Positions 1 through 10,021 are shown, numbered from the stretch's first letter. The stretch is DNA of 64,000 bases from Pseudomonas entomophila (GCF_013523165.1 NZ_JAAMQI010000010.1:99851-163850); one strand, 5' to 3'. The notes: generated by a model not told the origin, from the letters alone. Translations and numbers: made by a program.

Positions 1-2644
1 TGGCCACGCGTACGGTTTCGTAGGTGTCGCGCTGGGCGTCGCTGAGTTCGACCCAGTGCACCATCTCGGTCTTGGGGGGCAGCTCGCGGGCCACCTGCTC
101 CTTGGTCCGCCGCAGCAGGAAGGGGCGAAGCCGGGCCACCAGGTGCGCCAGGCGCTCGCTGTCGCCATGCTTCTCGATCGGGTTGCGGTAGGCCTGGTTG
201 AAGTGCTTCTGATCGCCCAGCCAGCCCGGCATGAGCAGGTGGAAGATCGACCACAGCTCGCCCAGGTTGTTTTCCATCGGCGTGCCCGTCAGGCAGAGGC
301 GCTGTCCGGCGTGCAGTTCGCGGGCAGCCAGCGCGGCCTTGCTGCGGGCGTTCTTGATGTTCTGCGCTTCGTCGAGGATCAGCGCGTGCCAGGTCAGCGG
401 CTTGAAGTGTGCCAGGTCGCGAGGCAGCAGTGCGTAGGTGGTCAGCACGATGTCGTGATCACGCAGCTGGTCGAACAGTTTGGCGCGGCCTGCACCCTGC
501 ACGGCCAGCACCTTCAGCTGCGGTGTGAAGCGCTGCGCTTCGTCCAGCCAGTTGGGGATCAGGCTGGTGGGCAGCACCACCAGCGCTGGCGTGGTCAAGC
601 GCCCGGCCTGCTTGTCCAGCAGCAGGTGCGCGAGGGTCTGCAGCGTCTTGCCCAGCCCCATGTCGTCGCCCAGGATGCCGCCGATCTGCAGCTCGCGCAG
701 GGCCTGCAGCCAATTGAGCCCTTCCAGCTGGTAGGGGCGCAGGGTGGCGTTCAGGCCCACCGGGGGCTGGACCTGCCGCTCGCGGGCCTGGCGAAGGCCA
801 GTGGCCAGCGCACGGGTCTTCTCGCCACCTTGCCACTGCAGCGGCACGCCTTCGAGCGGATCGAGCCGTGAGGCGTCCGCGCGGTCCAGGCGGATGCTCG
901 GCCCGTGAACGGCGTCTTCCATGTACAACCCGGTCAGGGTGCCCATCACGGCCTTGATCCGTCCGTAGGGCAGGGCGACGCGCAAGGGCGGGCTGTCGTG
1001 GCGCACACGGTTGAGGTCGATCAGCAAGTGTTCGTCATCGCTGCGCCTGGCCAGCTCGTGGGGCCGCAGCAGTTCGGGGTTGCTGCGCAGCAGGTGGAGC
1101 AGGATCGGCAGCAGGCTGTGCCGCTCGCCATCGACCACGATCCCCAGTTCCAGGTCGAACCACTCGCGCCCCTGGGCTTCGTCGATGTCCGCATACCAGT
1201 CCTGCACCGGGCGCAGGTCGAAGGCGAAGTCGCGTTGGGCGTGCACCTCCCAGCCGGCTTCGCGCAAGGCAGGCACGTCATCGCGGACGAAGCGCAGCCA
1301 CGCTTCGTCGTCAGGCAGTTGCAGCATCTCGCCCGCCTGCGCTGGCAGTGCCTTGCTCTGGCGCATGGCGGGCGTGAAGCCCAGGGTCTTGAGCACCTGG
1401 CGCAGGCGCTTTTCTTCGGCAGGCTGGCGTGCGATGCGCTGGCTGACGTCGCCTTTGATGCGCGTCAGCGGCTGGTTGGCGTCGCCACTGGCTCGCGTGC
1501 CGTCGTAGAGAAACGCCAGCGCGGCCCGGTGCTGCATCTGCCGCTGCATGCGCCCGCTCTTGGGCGCATAGGCGCTGAACTCGACGCTGCCCAGGGCCAG
1601 GTAGGGGGTGGGCGCGATGCCGTCGAGCTGTTCGGTCTTGACCTGGGTCGGGGTCGGCACCTGGCGGTTCAGTTCGTTCAGGCGCAGGCTCAGCGGCACG
1701 ATCAGGTGTTCGGGCACCCGCGGTGCGCGGGCCAGCTGGCTGGCGATGAACGGGTCGAAGTCGTGGCGCAGCTTGCCCAGGCGCTGGGTCGCGCTGTCGA
1801 TGTAGTAGAGCGGATTGAGTGGCAACACCTGGTCGAACGCGCCCTCCACGGGATGCCAGGCGCCCTGGTAGCTGCCGTCGTCCTGGCGCACCCAGCGAAA
1901 CTCCGCCGACTGTTCCTGGCCGGCCTGCAAGGTCAAGGGCTGCTCATCGTGCAGCAGGCGCCCGGTGGCCAGCGCATATTCGAGCAGCTCGGCGCCGGGT
2001 TTGCCGTCGAGGACGATGCCATCGGCGTGCCGGTGCTCGGCCCGTTGCGTTTCCATCAGGCGCAGCAGCCGCGCATCGTCTTCGGTGACGAACTTGGGCG
2101 GGTAGTAGATCAGGTCGACCAGCGAACCCTGGCGTGCCAGTTGCAGCTCGCCGGTACCCGTCCGCGTCCCCTTGCAGACCTGCAGCACGCACACGTCCTC
2201 GTCCATGCCGACGCGGTAGAACAGAGCGCGGCCTTTCTTGTCGACGCGTGCCGAAGGGTCGGCACCGGCCGAGGTAAAGGTCGACAACCAATGGTTGAGG
2301 CGTGGCGACAGTTGCACCGGGGCCTGTTCGGCGGGGGTGTCCTTGAAGGCGCCTTGGCGCAACGTGAACAGCGCGGCAGCGCAGTGCTTGCAATTGAGAC
2401 CGACCGGACATGTGCAGGCGCCCATGATGGTGAAGTCGCGGCCGCTCGAGATCTCGATGGATTGCGTGTAGCGCTGGTCGGCGGACCCCTCGCAGGTGGC
2501 CTCGACGTGATGCGCTTGCACGCGGGTCAGGCTGACCCGGCCTTGCGAGGCGTAGTGTCGGGCGCGACCCAGGGTCGCGCGGTCGAAGGATCTGAACCAG
2601 GTATCGTGCTTGAGCAGGCGGCCTGACAGGTCGGTTTCGCTCAC
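1..2644 (-). CDS. SNF2-family DEAD/DEAH helicase with N-terminal SWIM zinc finger (C-terminus beyond window)
   Basis: An ATP-dependent SWI2/SNF2-type translocase that probably remodels protein-nucleic acid complexes; its physiological target is unknown. The GTG start at 2644 gives a protein opening VSETDLSGRLLK. A SWIM zinc finger (CTCPVGLNCKHC, residues about 75-90) precedes a long middle region. The helicase core follows, with Walker A GDDMGLGKT near residue 660 and the DEAQ box (LDEAQNIKN) near residue 757. The reading frame is still open at base 1, so the helicase C-terminal lobe lies outside the window. The GTG lies one base after the csiV stop codon, so it is the third gene of mfd-csiV-helicase and is probably translationally coupled. 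SNF2 family and SWIM finger are clear from motifs; the role in repair is only suggested by the mfd context. Confidence 0.9.
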   Translation of the reverse strand, partial: MSETDLSGRLLKHDTWFRSFDRATLGRARHYASQGRVSLTRVQAHHVEATCEGSADQRYTQSIEISSGRDFTIMGACTCPVGLNCKHCAAALFTLRQGAFKDTPAEQAPVQLSPRLNHWLSTFTSAGADPSARVDKKGRALFYRVGMDEDVCVLQVCKGTRTGTGELQLARQGSLVDLIYYPPKFVTEDDARLLRLMETQRAEHRHADGIVLDGKPGAELLEYALATGRLLHDEQPLTLQAGQEQSAEFRWVRQDDGSYQGAWHPVEGAFDQVLPLNPLYYIDSATQRLGKLRHDFDPFIASQLARAPRVPEHLIVPLSLRLNELNRQVPTPTQVKTEQLDGIAPTPYLALGSVEFSAYAPKSGRMQRQMQHRAALAFLYDGTRASGDANQPLTRIKGDVSQRIARQPAEEKRLRQVLKTLGFTPAMRQSKALPAQAGEMLQLPDDEAWLRFVRDDVPALREAGWEVHAQRDFAFDLRPVQDWYADIDEAQGREWFDLELGIVVDGERHSLLPILLHLLRSNPELLRPHELARRSDDEHLLIDLNRVRHDSPPLRVALPYGRIKAVMGTLTGLYMEDAVHGPSIRLDRADASRLDPLEGVPLQWQGGEKTRALATGLRQARERQVQPPVGLNATLRPYQLEGLNWLQALRELQIGGILGDDMGLGKTLQTLAHLLLDKQAGRLTTPALVVLPTSLIPNWLDEAQRFTPQLKVLAVQGAGRAKLFDQLRDHDIVLTTYALLPRDLAHFKPLTWHALILDEAQNIKNARSKAALAARELHAGQRLCLTGTPMENNLGELWSIFHLLMPGWLGDQKHFNQAYRNPIEKHGDSERLAHLVARLRPFLLRRTKEQVARELPPKTEMVHWVELSDAQRDTYETVRVA

Positions 2645-2645
2645 C

Positions 2646-3218
2646 TCAAGGCTCCAGCATCTGCTCGGCCGGCGCGGCCGGGGTGCGGGCGCCGACCGGA
2701 GCGATCTTCAGCAGCATGGCCAGGTGCCCGCCGTCGAGGTAGATCAGCTGGTTGTGCTTGATCGTGCGGTTGTCCTGCTGGAACAGCTCGCTCTGGACCA
2801 CGCCGCCGTTGCCGTCCAGCTGGTTGACCCGTACACGCGCCTGCACCTCGACGAAACGCGCCTGGGCGATCGACAAGGTGCCCTCGATGGGGAAGCGCCC
2901 GAACTGCTCGTCACCGGCGCTGAGGGCCACGGTCACCGGCTCGGTGCCGACCGGTTGCTGCCAGGCGCGGTGCAACAGGACGCTGTAGTCGGTGTTGGTC
3001 GTCAGAGGTTCGATACGCTCGTCCAGGGTGGTGGGCCGGCTGTCGCGCTCGCCCAGGCGCAGCACATCGCTGCTCCAGCGCGGCGCGGCATACGGGCTGG
3101 TGACGGCCGGCACGGCGTTCTGGCGCAGCAGCACCATCTCCACGCGGTACAGCGTGTCGGCGAAGGCGGCAGGGGCGACGAGCGCCAGCAACGGGATCAG
3201 AAGACGCAAGGTTCGCAT
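2646..3218 (-). CDS. csiV: CsiV-family periplasmic protein
   Basis: A 190-aa protein with a clear Sec signal peptide (MRTLRLLIPLLALVAPAAFA, cleavage after AFA), so it is periplasmic or envelope-attached. The mature part opens with LYRVEMVLLRQN and ends in a short Pro/Ala-rich tail. The pattern fits the CsiV family, described in Vibrio as a peptidoglycan-binding protein that activates LpoA; that function is family knowledge, not visible here. It starts 9 bases after the mfd stop, with AAGGACGAG as ribosome-binding site, and ends one base before the SNF2 helicase GTG, so the three genes form one operon. The family assignment is moderately secure; the role in Pseudomonas is inferred. Confidence 0.75.
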   Translation of the reverse strand: MRTLRLLIPLLALVAPAAFADTLYRVEMVLLRQNAVPAVTSPYAAPRWSSDVLRLGERDSRPTTLDERIEPLTTNTDYSVLLHRAWQQPVGTEPVTVALSAGDEQFGRFPIEGTLSIAQARFVEVQARVRVNQLDGNGGVVQSELFQQDNRTIKHNQLIYLDGGHLAMLLKIAPVGARTPAAPAEQMLEP

Positions 3219-3227
3219 GACTCGTCC

Positions 3228-6200
3228 TTAGGCAGGCTGCGGGGTGAGGCGCTCGAACAGCGCCTCCAGGGTGTTGAAGCGCTCGTCCGGCCGTTCCATG
3301 GAGACCATGAAACGGAACTGCGTGGCCCCTTCGAGCTTGTACCGCTTGGGTTGCGACTGGATCAGCTTGATCAGCGTGATCGGCTCCACCGGCGTGTCGG
3401 GCTCGAAGTCGATCTTGCCGCCATTGGGGCCGGCGTCGACCTTCTTGATGCCGAGCGTTTCGGCCTGCAGCTTGAGCTGCGTCAGGCGGATCAGGTTCTT
3501 GGTCGGCTCGGGCAGCAGGCCGAAGCGGTCGATCATCTCTACCTGCAGGTCCTTGAGGCCTTCTTCGTCGGCGGCCGAAGCGATGCGCTTGTAGAGGATC
3601 AGGCGGGCGTGCACGTCAGGCAGGTAGTCTTCCGGAATCAGGGCCGGCAGGCGCAGGTTGATCTCCGGGCCGCCACCGAGCGGCTGTTCCAGGTTCGGCT
3701 GGGTGCCCTTGCGAATGGCCTTGACCGCGCGCTCGAGCATTTCCATGTACAGGGTGAAGCCCACTGCCTGGATCTGCCCGCTCTGGCCTTCGCCGAGCAG
3801 TTCGCCGGCGCCGCGGATTTCCAGGTCGTTGGTGGCCAGGACGAAGCCTGCGCCCAGGTCCTGGGTGTTGGCGATGGCTTCCAGGCGTTTCTCGGCGTCG
3901 GCACTGATGCCCTGGCGTGCCGGGGTCAGCAGGTAGGCGTAGGCCTGGTGGTGGCTGCGCCCGACCCGGCCACGCAGCTGGTGCAGCTGGGCCAGGCCGA
4001 ACTTGTCGGCGCGCTCGATCACGATGGTGTTGGCGCTGGGCACGTCGATGCCGGTCTCGATGATGGTCGAGGCCACCAGCACGTTGAAACGCTTGTGGTA
4101 GAAGTCGCTCATCACCTGTTCGAGCTCGCGCTCGCGCATCTGCCCGTGGCCGATGCCGATGCGCGCCTCGGGCACCAGTTCGGCCAGGTCGGCAGCGCAT
4201 TTCTCGATGGTCTTGACGTCGTTGTGCAGGTAGTACACCTGCCCGCCGCGCAACAGCTCGCGCAGCAGCGCTTCCTTGACCGTGCTGTTGTTCTGCTCCA
4301 TGACGAAGGTCCGAACCGACAGGCGTCGTGCCGGGGGCGTGGCGATGATCGACAGGTCGCGCATGCCGGCCACGGCCATGTTCAAGGTGCGCGGAATCGG
4401 CGTGGCCGTCAGGGTGAGAATGTCCACTTCGCTGCGCAGGGCCTTGAGCTGCTCCTTCTGGCGCACGCCAAAGCGGTGCTCCTCGTCGATGATCACCAGG
4501 CCCAGGTCCTTGAAGGTGACGTCATCCTGCAACAGCTTGTGGGTGCCGATGAGGATGTCGATCTTGCCTTCGGCCAGGCTCGCGGCCGCAGCCGAGACTT
4601 CCTTGGCCGACTTGAAGCGGCTCATCACCTCGACCGTCACCGGCCAGTCGGCGAAGCGGTCGCGGAAGCTGTTGTAGTGCTGCTGGGCGAGCAGGGTGGT
4701 AGGCACCAGCACCGCCACCTGACGGCCGCTGTGCACGGCGATGAACGCGGCGCGCATGGCCACTTCGGTCTTGCCGAAGCCGACGTCGCCACACACCAGG
4801 CGGTCCATCGGCTTGCCGGCGAGCATGTCCAGGCGTACCGCCTCGATGGCGCTCTGCTGGTCGGGGGTTTCCTCGAACGGGAAGCCGGCGCTGAAGGTGG
4901 CGTAGTCGGCGGCCGGGTCGGCGAAGGCGTGCCCCTTGCGCGCCGCGCGCCGGGCATAGATGTCGAGCAGCTCGGCCGCCACGTCGCGCACCTGCTCGGC
5001 GGCCTTGCGCTTGGCTTTCTGCCAGGTCTCCGAACCCAGGCGGTGCAACGGCGCCAGGGCATCGTCGCTGCCGGTGTAGCGGGCGATCAGGTGCAGGTTG
5101 GCCACCGGCACGTACAGCTTGGCGCCCTCGGCGTACTCGAGGGTGAGGAATTCGGCCGCCTGGCCGTCGATCTCCAGCGTGGCCAGGCCCAGGTAGCGCC
5201 CGACGCCGTGGTCGATGTGCACCACCGGCGCGCCTTCGCGCAGCTCGGTGAGGTTCTTGATGACGGCATCGTTGGCCACCTCGCCGCGTTTCTCGCGGCG
5301 GCGGCGCTGCATCACGCGCTGGCCGAACAGCGGGCTTTCGGCCACCAGCGCGATGGCCGGGTCTTCCAGCAGCAGGCCGTCTTCCAGGGGCGCGATGGTG
5401 ATCGCCAGGCGCTCCTCGCCGGTGACGAAGTCGACCCAGCCATCGACGGTGCGGGGGCGCAGCTTGAGGCGCTCGAGCAGTTCCAGCATCACCTCGCGGC
5501 GACCTGCCGATTCGGCCGTGAACAGCACGCGGCCCTCGAACTGATCGAGGAAATCCGCCAAGGCGGCCAGGGGCTGGTGGGCCTTGGCCTCGATCGCCAG
5601 GTTGGGCAGCGGGCGCGCCGGGAAGCGCTGGCGCCCGGCACCGCTGTCGAGGTCGTCGGCGCTGACCACCACCCGCGGCCATTGCTTGAGCCGGGCGAAG
5701 CAGTCTTCCACCGGCAGGAACAGCTCGGCCGGCGGCAGCAGCGGCCGGCTCAGGTCGCCGCGACGGTCCTCGTAGCGGCCGCGCACGTCATTCCAGAAAT
5801 GCTCGGCGGCCTGTTCGACGCCGGGCAGGGAGAACACCTGGGTGTCGCTCGGCAAGTAGTCGAACAGCGTCGAGCTCTCTTCGAAGAACAACGGCAGGTA
5901 GTACTCGATGCCCGCCGGGATGATGCCGCTGGCCAGGTCCTGGAAGATGGCGCTGCGCCGGAAGTCGACGTCGAAGCGCTCGCGAAAGCGCGCCTTGAAG
6001 CGGGTCACTGCTTCCTTCTGCAAGGGGAATTCGCGCGCCGGCAGCAGGCGTACCGACTCGACCTTGTCGATCGAGCGCTGGGTCTCCGGGTCGAAGGTGC
6101 GCAGCGTCTCGATCTCGTCGTCGAACAGGTCGATGCGGTAGGGCTGGCGGCTGCCCATCGGGAACAGGTCGATCAGCGCGCCGCGCACGGCGAACTCGCC

Positions 6201-6677
6201 ATGCTCGTAGACGGTGTCGACGCAGCGGTAGCCGCTCGCTTCCAGGCGGCTGCGCATCTGCTCGACGTCGAGGGTCTGGCCGACGTCCAGCACCAGGCTG
6301 CTGCCGAGCAGGAAGCTCGTCGGCGCCAGGCGGTGCAGGGCGGTGGTGATCGGCACCACGAGGATGCCGTGCTGCAGCTCCGGCAGGCGATAGAGGCTGG
6401 CGATGCGCTGGGAGATGATGTCCTGGTGCGGCGAGAACAGGTCGTAGGGCAGGGTTTCCCAATCGGGGAACGGCAGCACGGGCAGGTCGGGCGCGAAGAA
6501 ACGCAGCTCCTGCTCGAGGCGGTCCGCGCTCTGGCTGTCGGCGGTCAGCAGCAGCGTGAAGCGCTTGGCGCTGCTGGCGGCCTCGGCGATGGCCAGGCTG
6601 AGGGAGGCTCCGGGGAGATTGCCCCAGGTTTGTTTGCCGGCCGTGGCCGACAGGTGCGGTAGGCGCAGAACTGACAC
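3228..6677 (-). CDS. mfd: Transcription-repair coupling factor Mfd
   Basis: Mfd pushes RNA polymerase stalled at DNA lesions off the template and recruits UvrA for nucleotide excision repair. At 1149 aa the length matches pseudomonad Mfd. The N-terminal UvrB-homology region is followed by the RNAP-interacting domain, then the RecG-like translocase with Walker A GDVGFGKTE near residue 630 and DEEH box IDEEHRFG near residue 731, motif TATPIPRTL, and the C-terminal TRCF domain. The GTG at 6677 (protein VSVLRLPHL) is preferred over an upstream in-frame codon at 6773 because GGGAG lies just upstream and the length then fits the family. First gene of mfd-csiV-helicase; divergent from gap. Confidence 0.97.
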   Translation of the reverse strand: MSVLRLPHLSATAGKQTWGNLPGASLSLAIAEAASSAKRFTLLLTADSQSADRLEQELRFFAPDLPVLPFPDWETLPYDLFSPHQDIISQRIASLYRLPELQHGILVVPITTALHRLAPTSFLLGSSLVLDVGQTLDVEQMRSRLEASGYRCVDTVYEHGEFAVRGALIDLFPMGSRQPYRIDLFDDEIETLRTFDPETQRSIDKVESVRLLPAREFPLQKEAVTRFKARFRERFDVDFRRSAIFQDLASGIIPAGIEYYLPLFFEESSTLFDYLPSDTQVFSLPGVEQAAEHFWNDVRGRYEDRRGDLSRPLLPPAELFLPVEDCFARLKQWPRVVVSADDLDSGAGRQRFPARPLPNLAIEAKAHQPLAALADFLDQFEGRVLFTAESAGRREVMLELLERLKLRPRTVDGWVDFVTGEERLAITIAPLEDGLLLEDPAIALVAESPLFGQRVMQRRRREKRGEVANDAVIKNLTELREGAPVVHIDHGVGRYLGLATLEIDGQAAEFLTLEYAEGAKLYVPVANLHLIARYTGSDDALAPLHRLGSETWQKAKRKAAEQVRDVAAELLDIYARRAARKGHAFADPAADYATFSAGFPFEETPDQQSAIEAVRLDMLAGKPMDRLVCGDVGFGKTEVAMRAAFIAVHSGRQVAVLVPTTLLAQQHYNSFRDRFADWPVTVEVMSRFKSAKEVSAAAASLAEGKIDILIGTHKLLQDDVTFKDLGLVIIDEEHRFGVRQKEQLKALRSEVDILTLTATPIPRTLNMAVAGMRDLSIIATPPARRLSVRTFVMEQNNSTVKEALLRELLRGGQVYYLHNDVKTIEKCAADLAELVPEARIGIGHGQMRERELEQVMSDFYHKRFNVLVASTIIETGIDVPSANTIVIERADKFGLAQLHQLRGRVGRSHHQAYAYLLTPARQGISADAEKRLEAIANTQDLGAGFVLATNDLEIRGAGELLGEGQSGQIQAVGFTLYMEMLERAVKAIRKGTQPNLEQPLGGGPEINLRLPALIPEDYLPDVHARLILYKRIASAADEEGLKDLQVEMIDRFGLLPEPTKNLIRLTQLKLQAETLGIKKVDAGPNGGKIDFEPDTPVEPITLIKLIQSQPKRYKLEGATQFRFMVSMERPDERFNTLEALFERLTPQPA

Positions 6678-6791
6678 GGTCTCTCGGACTCCCAGCGTTT
6701 GGGCAAAGAGGTCGATTGTACCGGTGCGCGGGCTCGCTGTCAGGTTCGTGCACGGTCGGCACGCTCGATTCACGACCCTGGCAGGGACGCA

Positions 6792-6820
6792 TTGCCCGAT
6801 GCAGCGCAGGGCGTCATAAT
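6792..6820 (+). promoter_or_regulatory. Sigma70-type promoter for gap
   Basis: TTGCCC (6792-6797) and CATAAT (6815-6820) are separated by exactly 17 bases and lie 25 bases before the gap ATG. The match to the -35/-10 consensus is reasonable. Prediction by eye only. Confidence 0.5.
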
Positions 6821-6844
6821 GTAGCCCCTTTTTTCTGTCCCTAC

Positions 6845-8308
6845 ATGTGGAAGGTTACCGTGAATCAGAAGCCCGACCAGTGTCTTGGTGAATGGATCGA
6901 CCGTGAAGCCCTGGCTGAAGCGATGATCCCGCTTATCGGTCAGCTCTACCGCAACAACAACGTGGTGAGCTCGATCTATGGCCGCAGCCTGATCAACCGT
7001 TCGGTGATCTCGATCCTCAAGGCCCACCGCTTCGCCCGTCACCGCCAGAGCGACGAAGCCGAGCTGTCGGTTCACGAGACGTTCCCGCTGCTCAAGGCCA
7101 TGAGCGAGCTGAAGCTGGGCGCCGCCTCGGTCGACCTGGGCAAGCTGGCCAACAAGTTCAAGCGTGAAGGCAATGGCCGCAGCGCCGAGCAGTTCGTGCG
7201 CGAAGAGCTGGCCGATGTCGTGGGCCAGCAGAGCACCGCCGCGAGCAAGGGCACCGACGTGGTGCTGTACGGCTTCGGTCGCATCGGCCGCCTGCTGGCG
7301 CGCATCCTGATCGAGAAGACCGGCGGTGGCGACGGCCTGCGCCTGCGTGCGATCGTCGTGCGCAAGGGCGCCGACAACGACCTGGTCAAGCGTGCCAGCC
7401 TGCTGCGCCGTGACTCGGTGCATGGCCCGTTCGACGGCACCATCGTGGTCGACGAAGCCAACAACACCATCACCGCCAACGGCAACCTGATCCAGGTGAT
7501 CTACTCCAACGACCCGACCACCGTGGACTACACCCAGTACGGCATCCAGAACGCCCTGCTGGTGGACAACACCGGCAAGTGGCGTGACGCCGAAGGCCTG
7601 GGCCAGCACCTCAAGTGCCCGGGCGTCGATCGCGTGATCCTCACCGCACCGGGCAAGGGCGCGCTGAAGAACATCGTGCACGGCATCAACCATGGCGAAA
7701 TCACCGCTGACGACAAGATCGTCTCGGCGGCCTCCTGCACCACCAACGCCATCGTGCCGGTGCTCAAGGCGGTCAACGACCAGTACGGCATCGTCAACGG
7801 TCACGTCGAAACCGTTCACTCGTTCACCAACGACCAGAACCTGATCGACAACTTCCACAAGGGCAGCCGCCGTGGCCGCGCCGCGCCGCTGAACATGGTC
7901 ATCACCGAGACCGGTGCCGCGACCGCCGCCGCCAAGGCCCTGCCCGTGCTCAAGGGCAAGCTGACCGGCAACGCCATTCGCGTGCCCACGCCGAACGTCT
8001 CGATGGCCATTCTCAACCTGAACCTCGAGAAGGCCACCACTCGCGAAGAGATCAACGAGTACCTGCGCCAGACGGCCATGCACTCGGAGCTGCACAAGCA
8101 GATCGACTACGTCAGCTCGCAGGAAGTGGTCTCCACCGACTTCGTCGGTTCTCGTTACGCCGGTGTGGTCGATGCCGAAGCCACCATCAGCAACGACAAC
8201 CGTGTCGTGCTCTACGTCTGGTACGACAACGAGTTCGGCTACAGCTGCCAGGTCGTGCGCGTGATGGAAGACATGGCCGGGGTCAACCCGCCAGCGTTCC
8301 CGCGCTAA
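6845..8308 (+). CDS. gap: Glyceraldehyde-3-phosphate dehydrogenase, long form with N-terminal extension
   Basis: Oxidises glyceraldehyde 3-phosphate to 1,3-bisphosphoglycerate with a nicotinamide cofactor, or works in the gluconeogenic direction. At 487 aa it is about 150 residues longer than ordinary GAPDH. A roughly 130-residue N-terminal region (LGEWIDREALAEAMIPLIGQ onward) precedes the Rossmann motif VVLYGFGRIGRLLARIL. The catalytic cysteine is in SAASCTTNAIVPV, near residue 297. The ATG at 6845 is used; an in-frame GTG at 6860 has a better ribosome-binding site (GGAAGG, 5-base spacing), so the true N-terminus may be five residues shorter. The downstream neighbour is the transhydrogenase sthA, a redox-related gene, but a separate promoter is likely because a terminator-like hairpin follows gap. 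Confidence 0.95.
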   Translation: MWKVTVNQKPDQCLGEWIDREALAEAMIPLIGQLYRNNNVVSSIYGRSLINRSVISILKAHRFARHRQSDEAELSVHETFPLLKAMSELKLGAASVDLGKLANKFKREGNGRSAEQFVREELADVVGQQSTAASKGTDVVLYGFGRIGRLLARILIEKTGGGDGLRLRAIVVRKGADNDLVKRASLLRRDSVHGPFDGTIVVDEANNTITANGNLIQVIYSNDPTTVDYTQYGIQNALLVDNTGKWRDAEGLGQHLKCPGVDRVILTAPGKGALKNIVHGINHGEITADDKIVSAASCTTNAIVPVLKAVNDQYGIVNGHVETVHSFTNDQNLIDNFHKGSRRGRAAPLNMVITETGAATAAAKALPVLKGKLTGNAIRVPTPNVSMAILNLNLEKATTREEINEYLRQTAMHSELHKQIDYVSSQEVVSTDFVGSRYAGVVDAEATISNDNRVVLYVWYDNEFGYSCQVVRVMEDMAGVNPPAFPR

Positions 8309-8319
8309 GCGATGCGTCC

Positions 8320-8355
8320 ACGAGAAACGGGAGCCCATGGGCTCCCGTTTCTCGT
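8320..8355 (+). terminator. Hairpin terminator after gap
   Basis: A perfect 36-base palindrome (ACGAGAAACGGGAGCCCA and its complement) sits 12 bases after the gap stop. The 3' arm ends in a T-rich run (GTTTCTCGTTG) rather than a pure T-tract. Probably the gap terminator, possibly acting in both directions. Confidence 0.7.
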
Positions 8356-8620
8356 TGGGCAGGCTGCAAGCTGGAAGGGGGGGTGCTCATCGATCCAGGC
8401 AAGGGCTGCCAGACGGTGCTCGCCGCTTGCAGCGGCCCTCTCGCAGCGCCCCCAGGAAAGATGTAGTGCAGCAGAAAATGGCCTACGACACGACCAAGGG
8501 TTAATGTGCACAGTGTCCGGTCTTGAGTAGACTGTACGCGAATTTTTTTCATGGCGCCGATGGCGGCATGAGCGAGTCCCGTGGCGACCGTGACCGCGGG
8601 CCAGTTCTGAAGGAGTACGC

Positions 8621-10015
8621 ATGGCTGTCTACAACTACGACGTGGTGGTACTGGGTTCCGGCCCGGCCGGTGAAGGCGCGGCGATGAACGCCGCCAAGGC
8701 AGGACGCAAGGTCGCGATGGTCGACAGCCGCCGCCAGGTCGGCGGCAACTGCACCCACCTGGGCACCATCCCGTCCAAAGCGCTGCGCCATTCGGTTCGG
8801 CAGATCATGCGCTTCAACACCAACTCGATGTTCCGCGCCATCGGCGATCCGCGCTGGTTCTCCTTCCCCGATGTGCTCAAGAGCGCCGAGACGGTCATCG
8901 CCAAGCAGGTGGCGTCCCGCACCAGCTACTATGCGCGCAACCGGGTGGACGTGTTCTTCGGCACCGGCAGCTTCGCCGACGAGCAGACCATCGAAGTGGT
9001 CTGCCCCAACGGTGTGGTCGAAAAACTGGTGGCCAAGCACATCATCATCGCCACCGGCTCGCGCCCTTACCGCCCGGCGGACATCGACTTCAACCACCCG
9101 CGCATCTACGACAGCGACACCATCCTCAGCCTCGGGCACACGCCGCGCAAGCTGATCGTCTACGGTGCCGGGGTGATCGGCTGCGAGTACGCCTCGATCT
9201 TCAGCGGCCTGGGCGTGCTGATCGAGCTGATCGACAACCGCAGCCAGCTGTTGAGCTTCCTCGACTCGGAGATCTCCCAGGCGCTGAGCTACCACTTCAG
9301 CAACAACCACATCACCGTGCGCCACAACGAGGAATACGAGCGGGTCGAAGGCCTGGACAACGGGGTGATCCTGCACCTGAAGTCCGGCAAGAAGATCAAG
9401 GCCGACGCCTTGCTCTGGTGCAACGGCCGGACCGGCAACACCGATCGCCTGGGGCTGGAGAACATCGGCATCAAGCCTAACAGCCGTGGCCAGATCGAGG
9501 TCGACGAGACCTACAGCACCGGTGTCGCCAACGTCTACGGGGCCGGTGACGTGATCGGCTGGCCGAGCCTGGCCAGCGCTGCCCACGACCAGGGCCGTTC
9601 GGCCGCCGGCAGCATCGTCGACAATGGCAGCTGGCGCTTCGTCAACGACGTGCCGACCGGGATCTACACCATTCCCGAGATCAGCTCGATCGGCAAGAAC
9701 GAGCAGGAGCTGACCCAGGCCAAGGTGCCCTACGAGGTCGGCAAGGCGTTCTTCAAGTCCATGGCCCGCGCGCAGATCGCCGGCGAGCCGCAGGGCATGC
9801 TGAAGATTCTCTTCCACCGCGAAACCTTGCAGATCCTCGGCGTGCACTGCTTCGGCTACCAGGCCTCGGAGATCGTGCACATCGGCCAGGCGATCATGGA
9901 CCAGCCGGGCGAGCTCAACACGCTCAAGTACTTCGTCAACACCACCTTCAACTACCCGACCATGGCCGAGGCCTACCGGGTCGCGGCCTACGACGGCCTG
10001 AACCGGCTTTTTTGA
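8621..10015 (+). CDS. sthA: Soluble pyridine nucleotide transhydrogenase SthA
   Basis: A cytoplasmic FAD flavoprotein that exchanges reducing equivalents between NADPH and NAD+, balancing the pools during growth. At 464 aa it has the family length. The FAD Rossmann motif [15 protein letters not shown] is near residue 12. The segment [17 protein letters not shown] carries Cys-x4-Thr where disulfide reductases have a Cys pair, the hallmark of SthA. The NAD(P)-binding motif [13 protein letters not shown] is near residue 180, and the dimerisation domain includes [20 protein letters not shown] lies upstream of the ATG. It is followed by a convergent hairpin and the leftward glycerophosphodiesterase. 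Confidence 0.97.
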   Translation: MAVYNYDVVVLGSGPAGEGAAMNAAKAGRKVAMVDSRRQVGGNCTHLGTIPSKALRHSVRQIMRFNTNSMFRAIGDPRWFSFPDVLKSAETVIAKQVASRTSYYARNRVDVFFGTGSFADEQTIEVVCPNGVVEKLVAKHIIIATGSRPYRPADIDFNHPRIYDSDTILSLGHTPRKLIVYGAGVIGCEYASIFSGLGVLIELIDNRSQLLSFLDSEISQALSYHFSNNHITVRHNEEYERVEGLDNGVILHLKSGKKIKADALLWCNGRTGNTDRLGLENIGIKPNSRGQIEVDETYSTGVANVYGAGDVIGWPSLASAAHDQGRSAAGSIVDNGSWRFVNDVPTGIYTIPEISSIGKNEQELTQAKVPYEVGKAFFKSMARAQIAGEPQGMLKILFHRETLQILGVHCFGYQASEIVHIGQAIMDQPGELNTLKYFVNTTFNYPTMAEAYRVAAYDGLNRLF

Positions 10016-10021
10016 GCGGCT

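Noticed and set aside
905..2626. A 573-codon plus-strand frame over the SNF2 helicase
   Set aside because: Antisense shadow; the minus strand has the SWIM, Walker A and DEAQ motifs.
2610..6662. A 1350-codon open frame on the plus strand
   Set aside because: It is antisense to mfd, has Gln/Val/Gly-rich composition with no domain, and arises from GC-rich codon bias of the real gene.
6770..8338. A 522-codon minus-strand frame over gap
   Set aside because: Antisense shadow of GAPDH, rich in Val, Gly and His with no domain.
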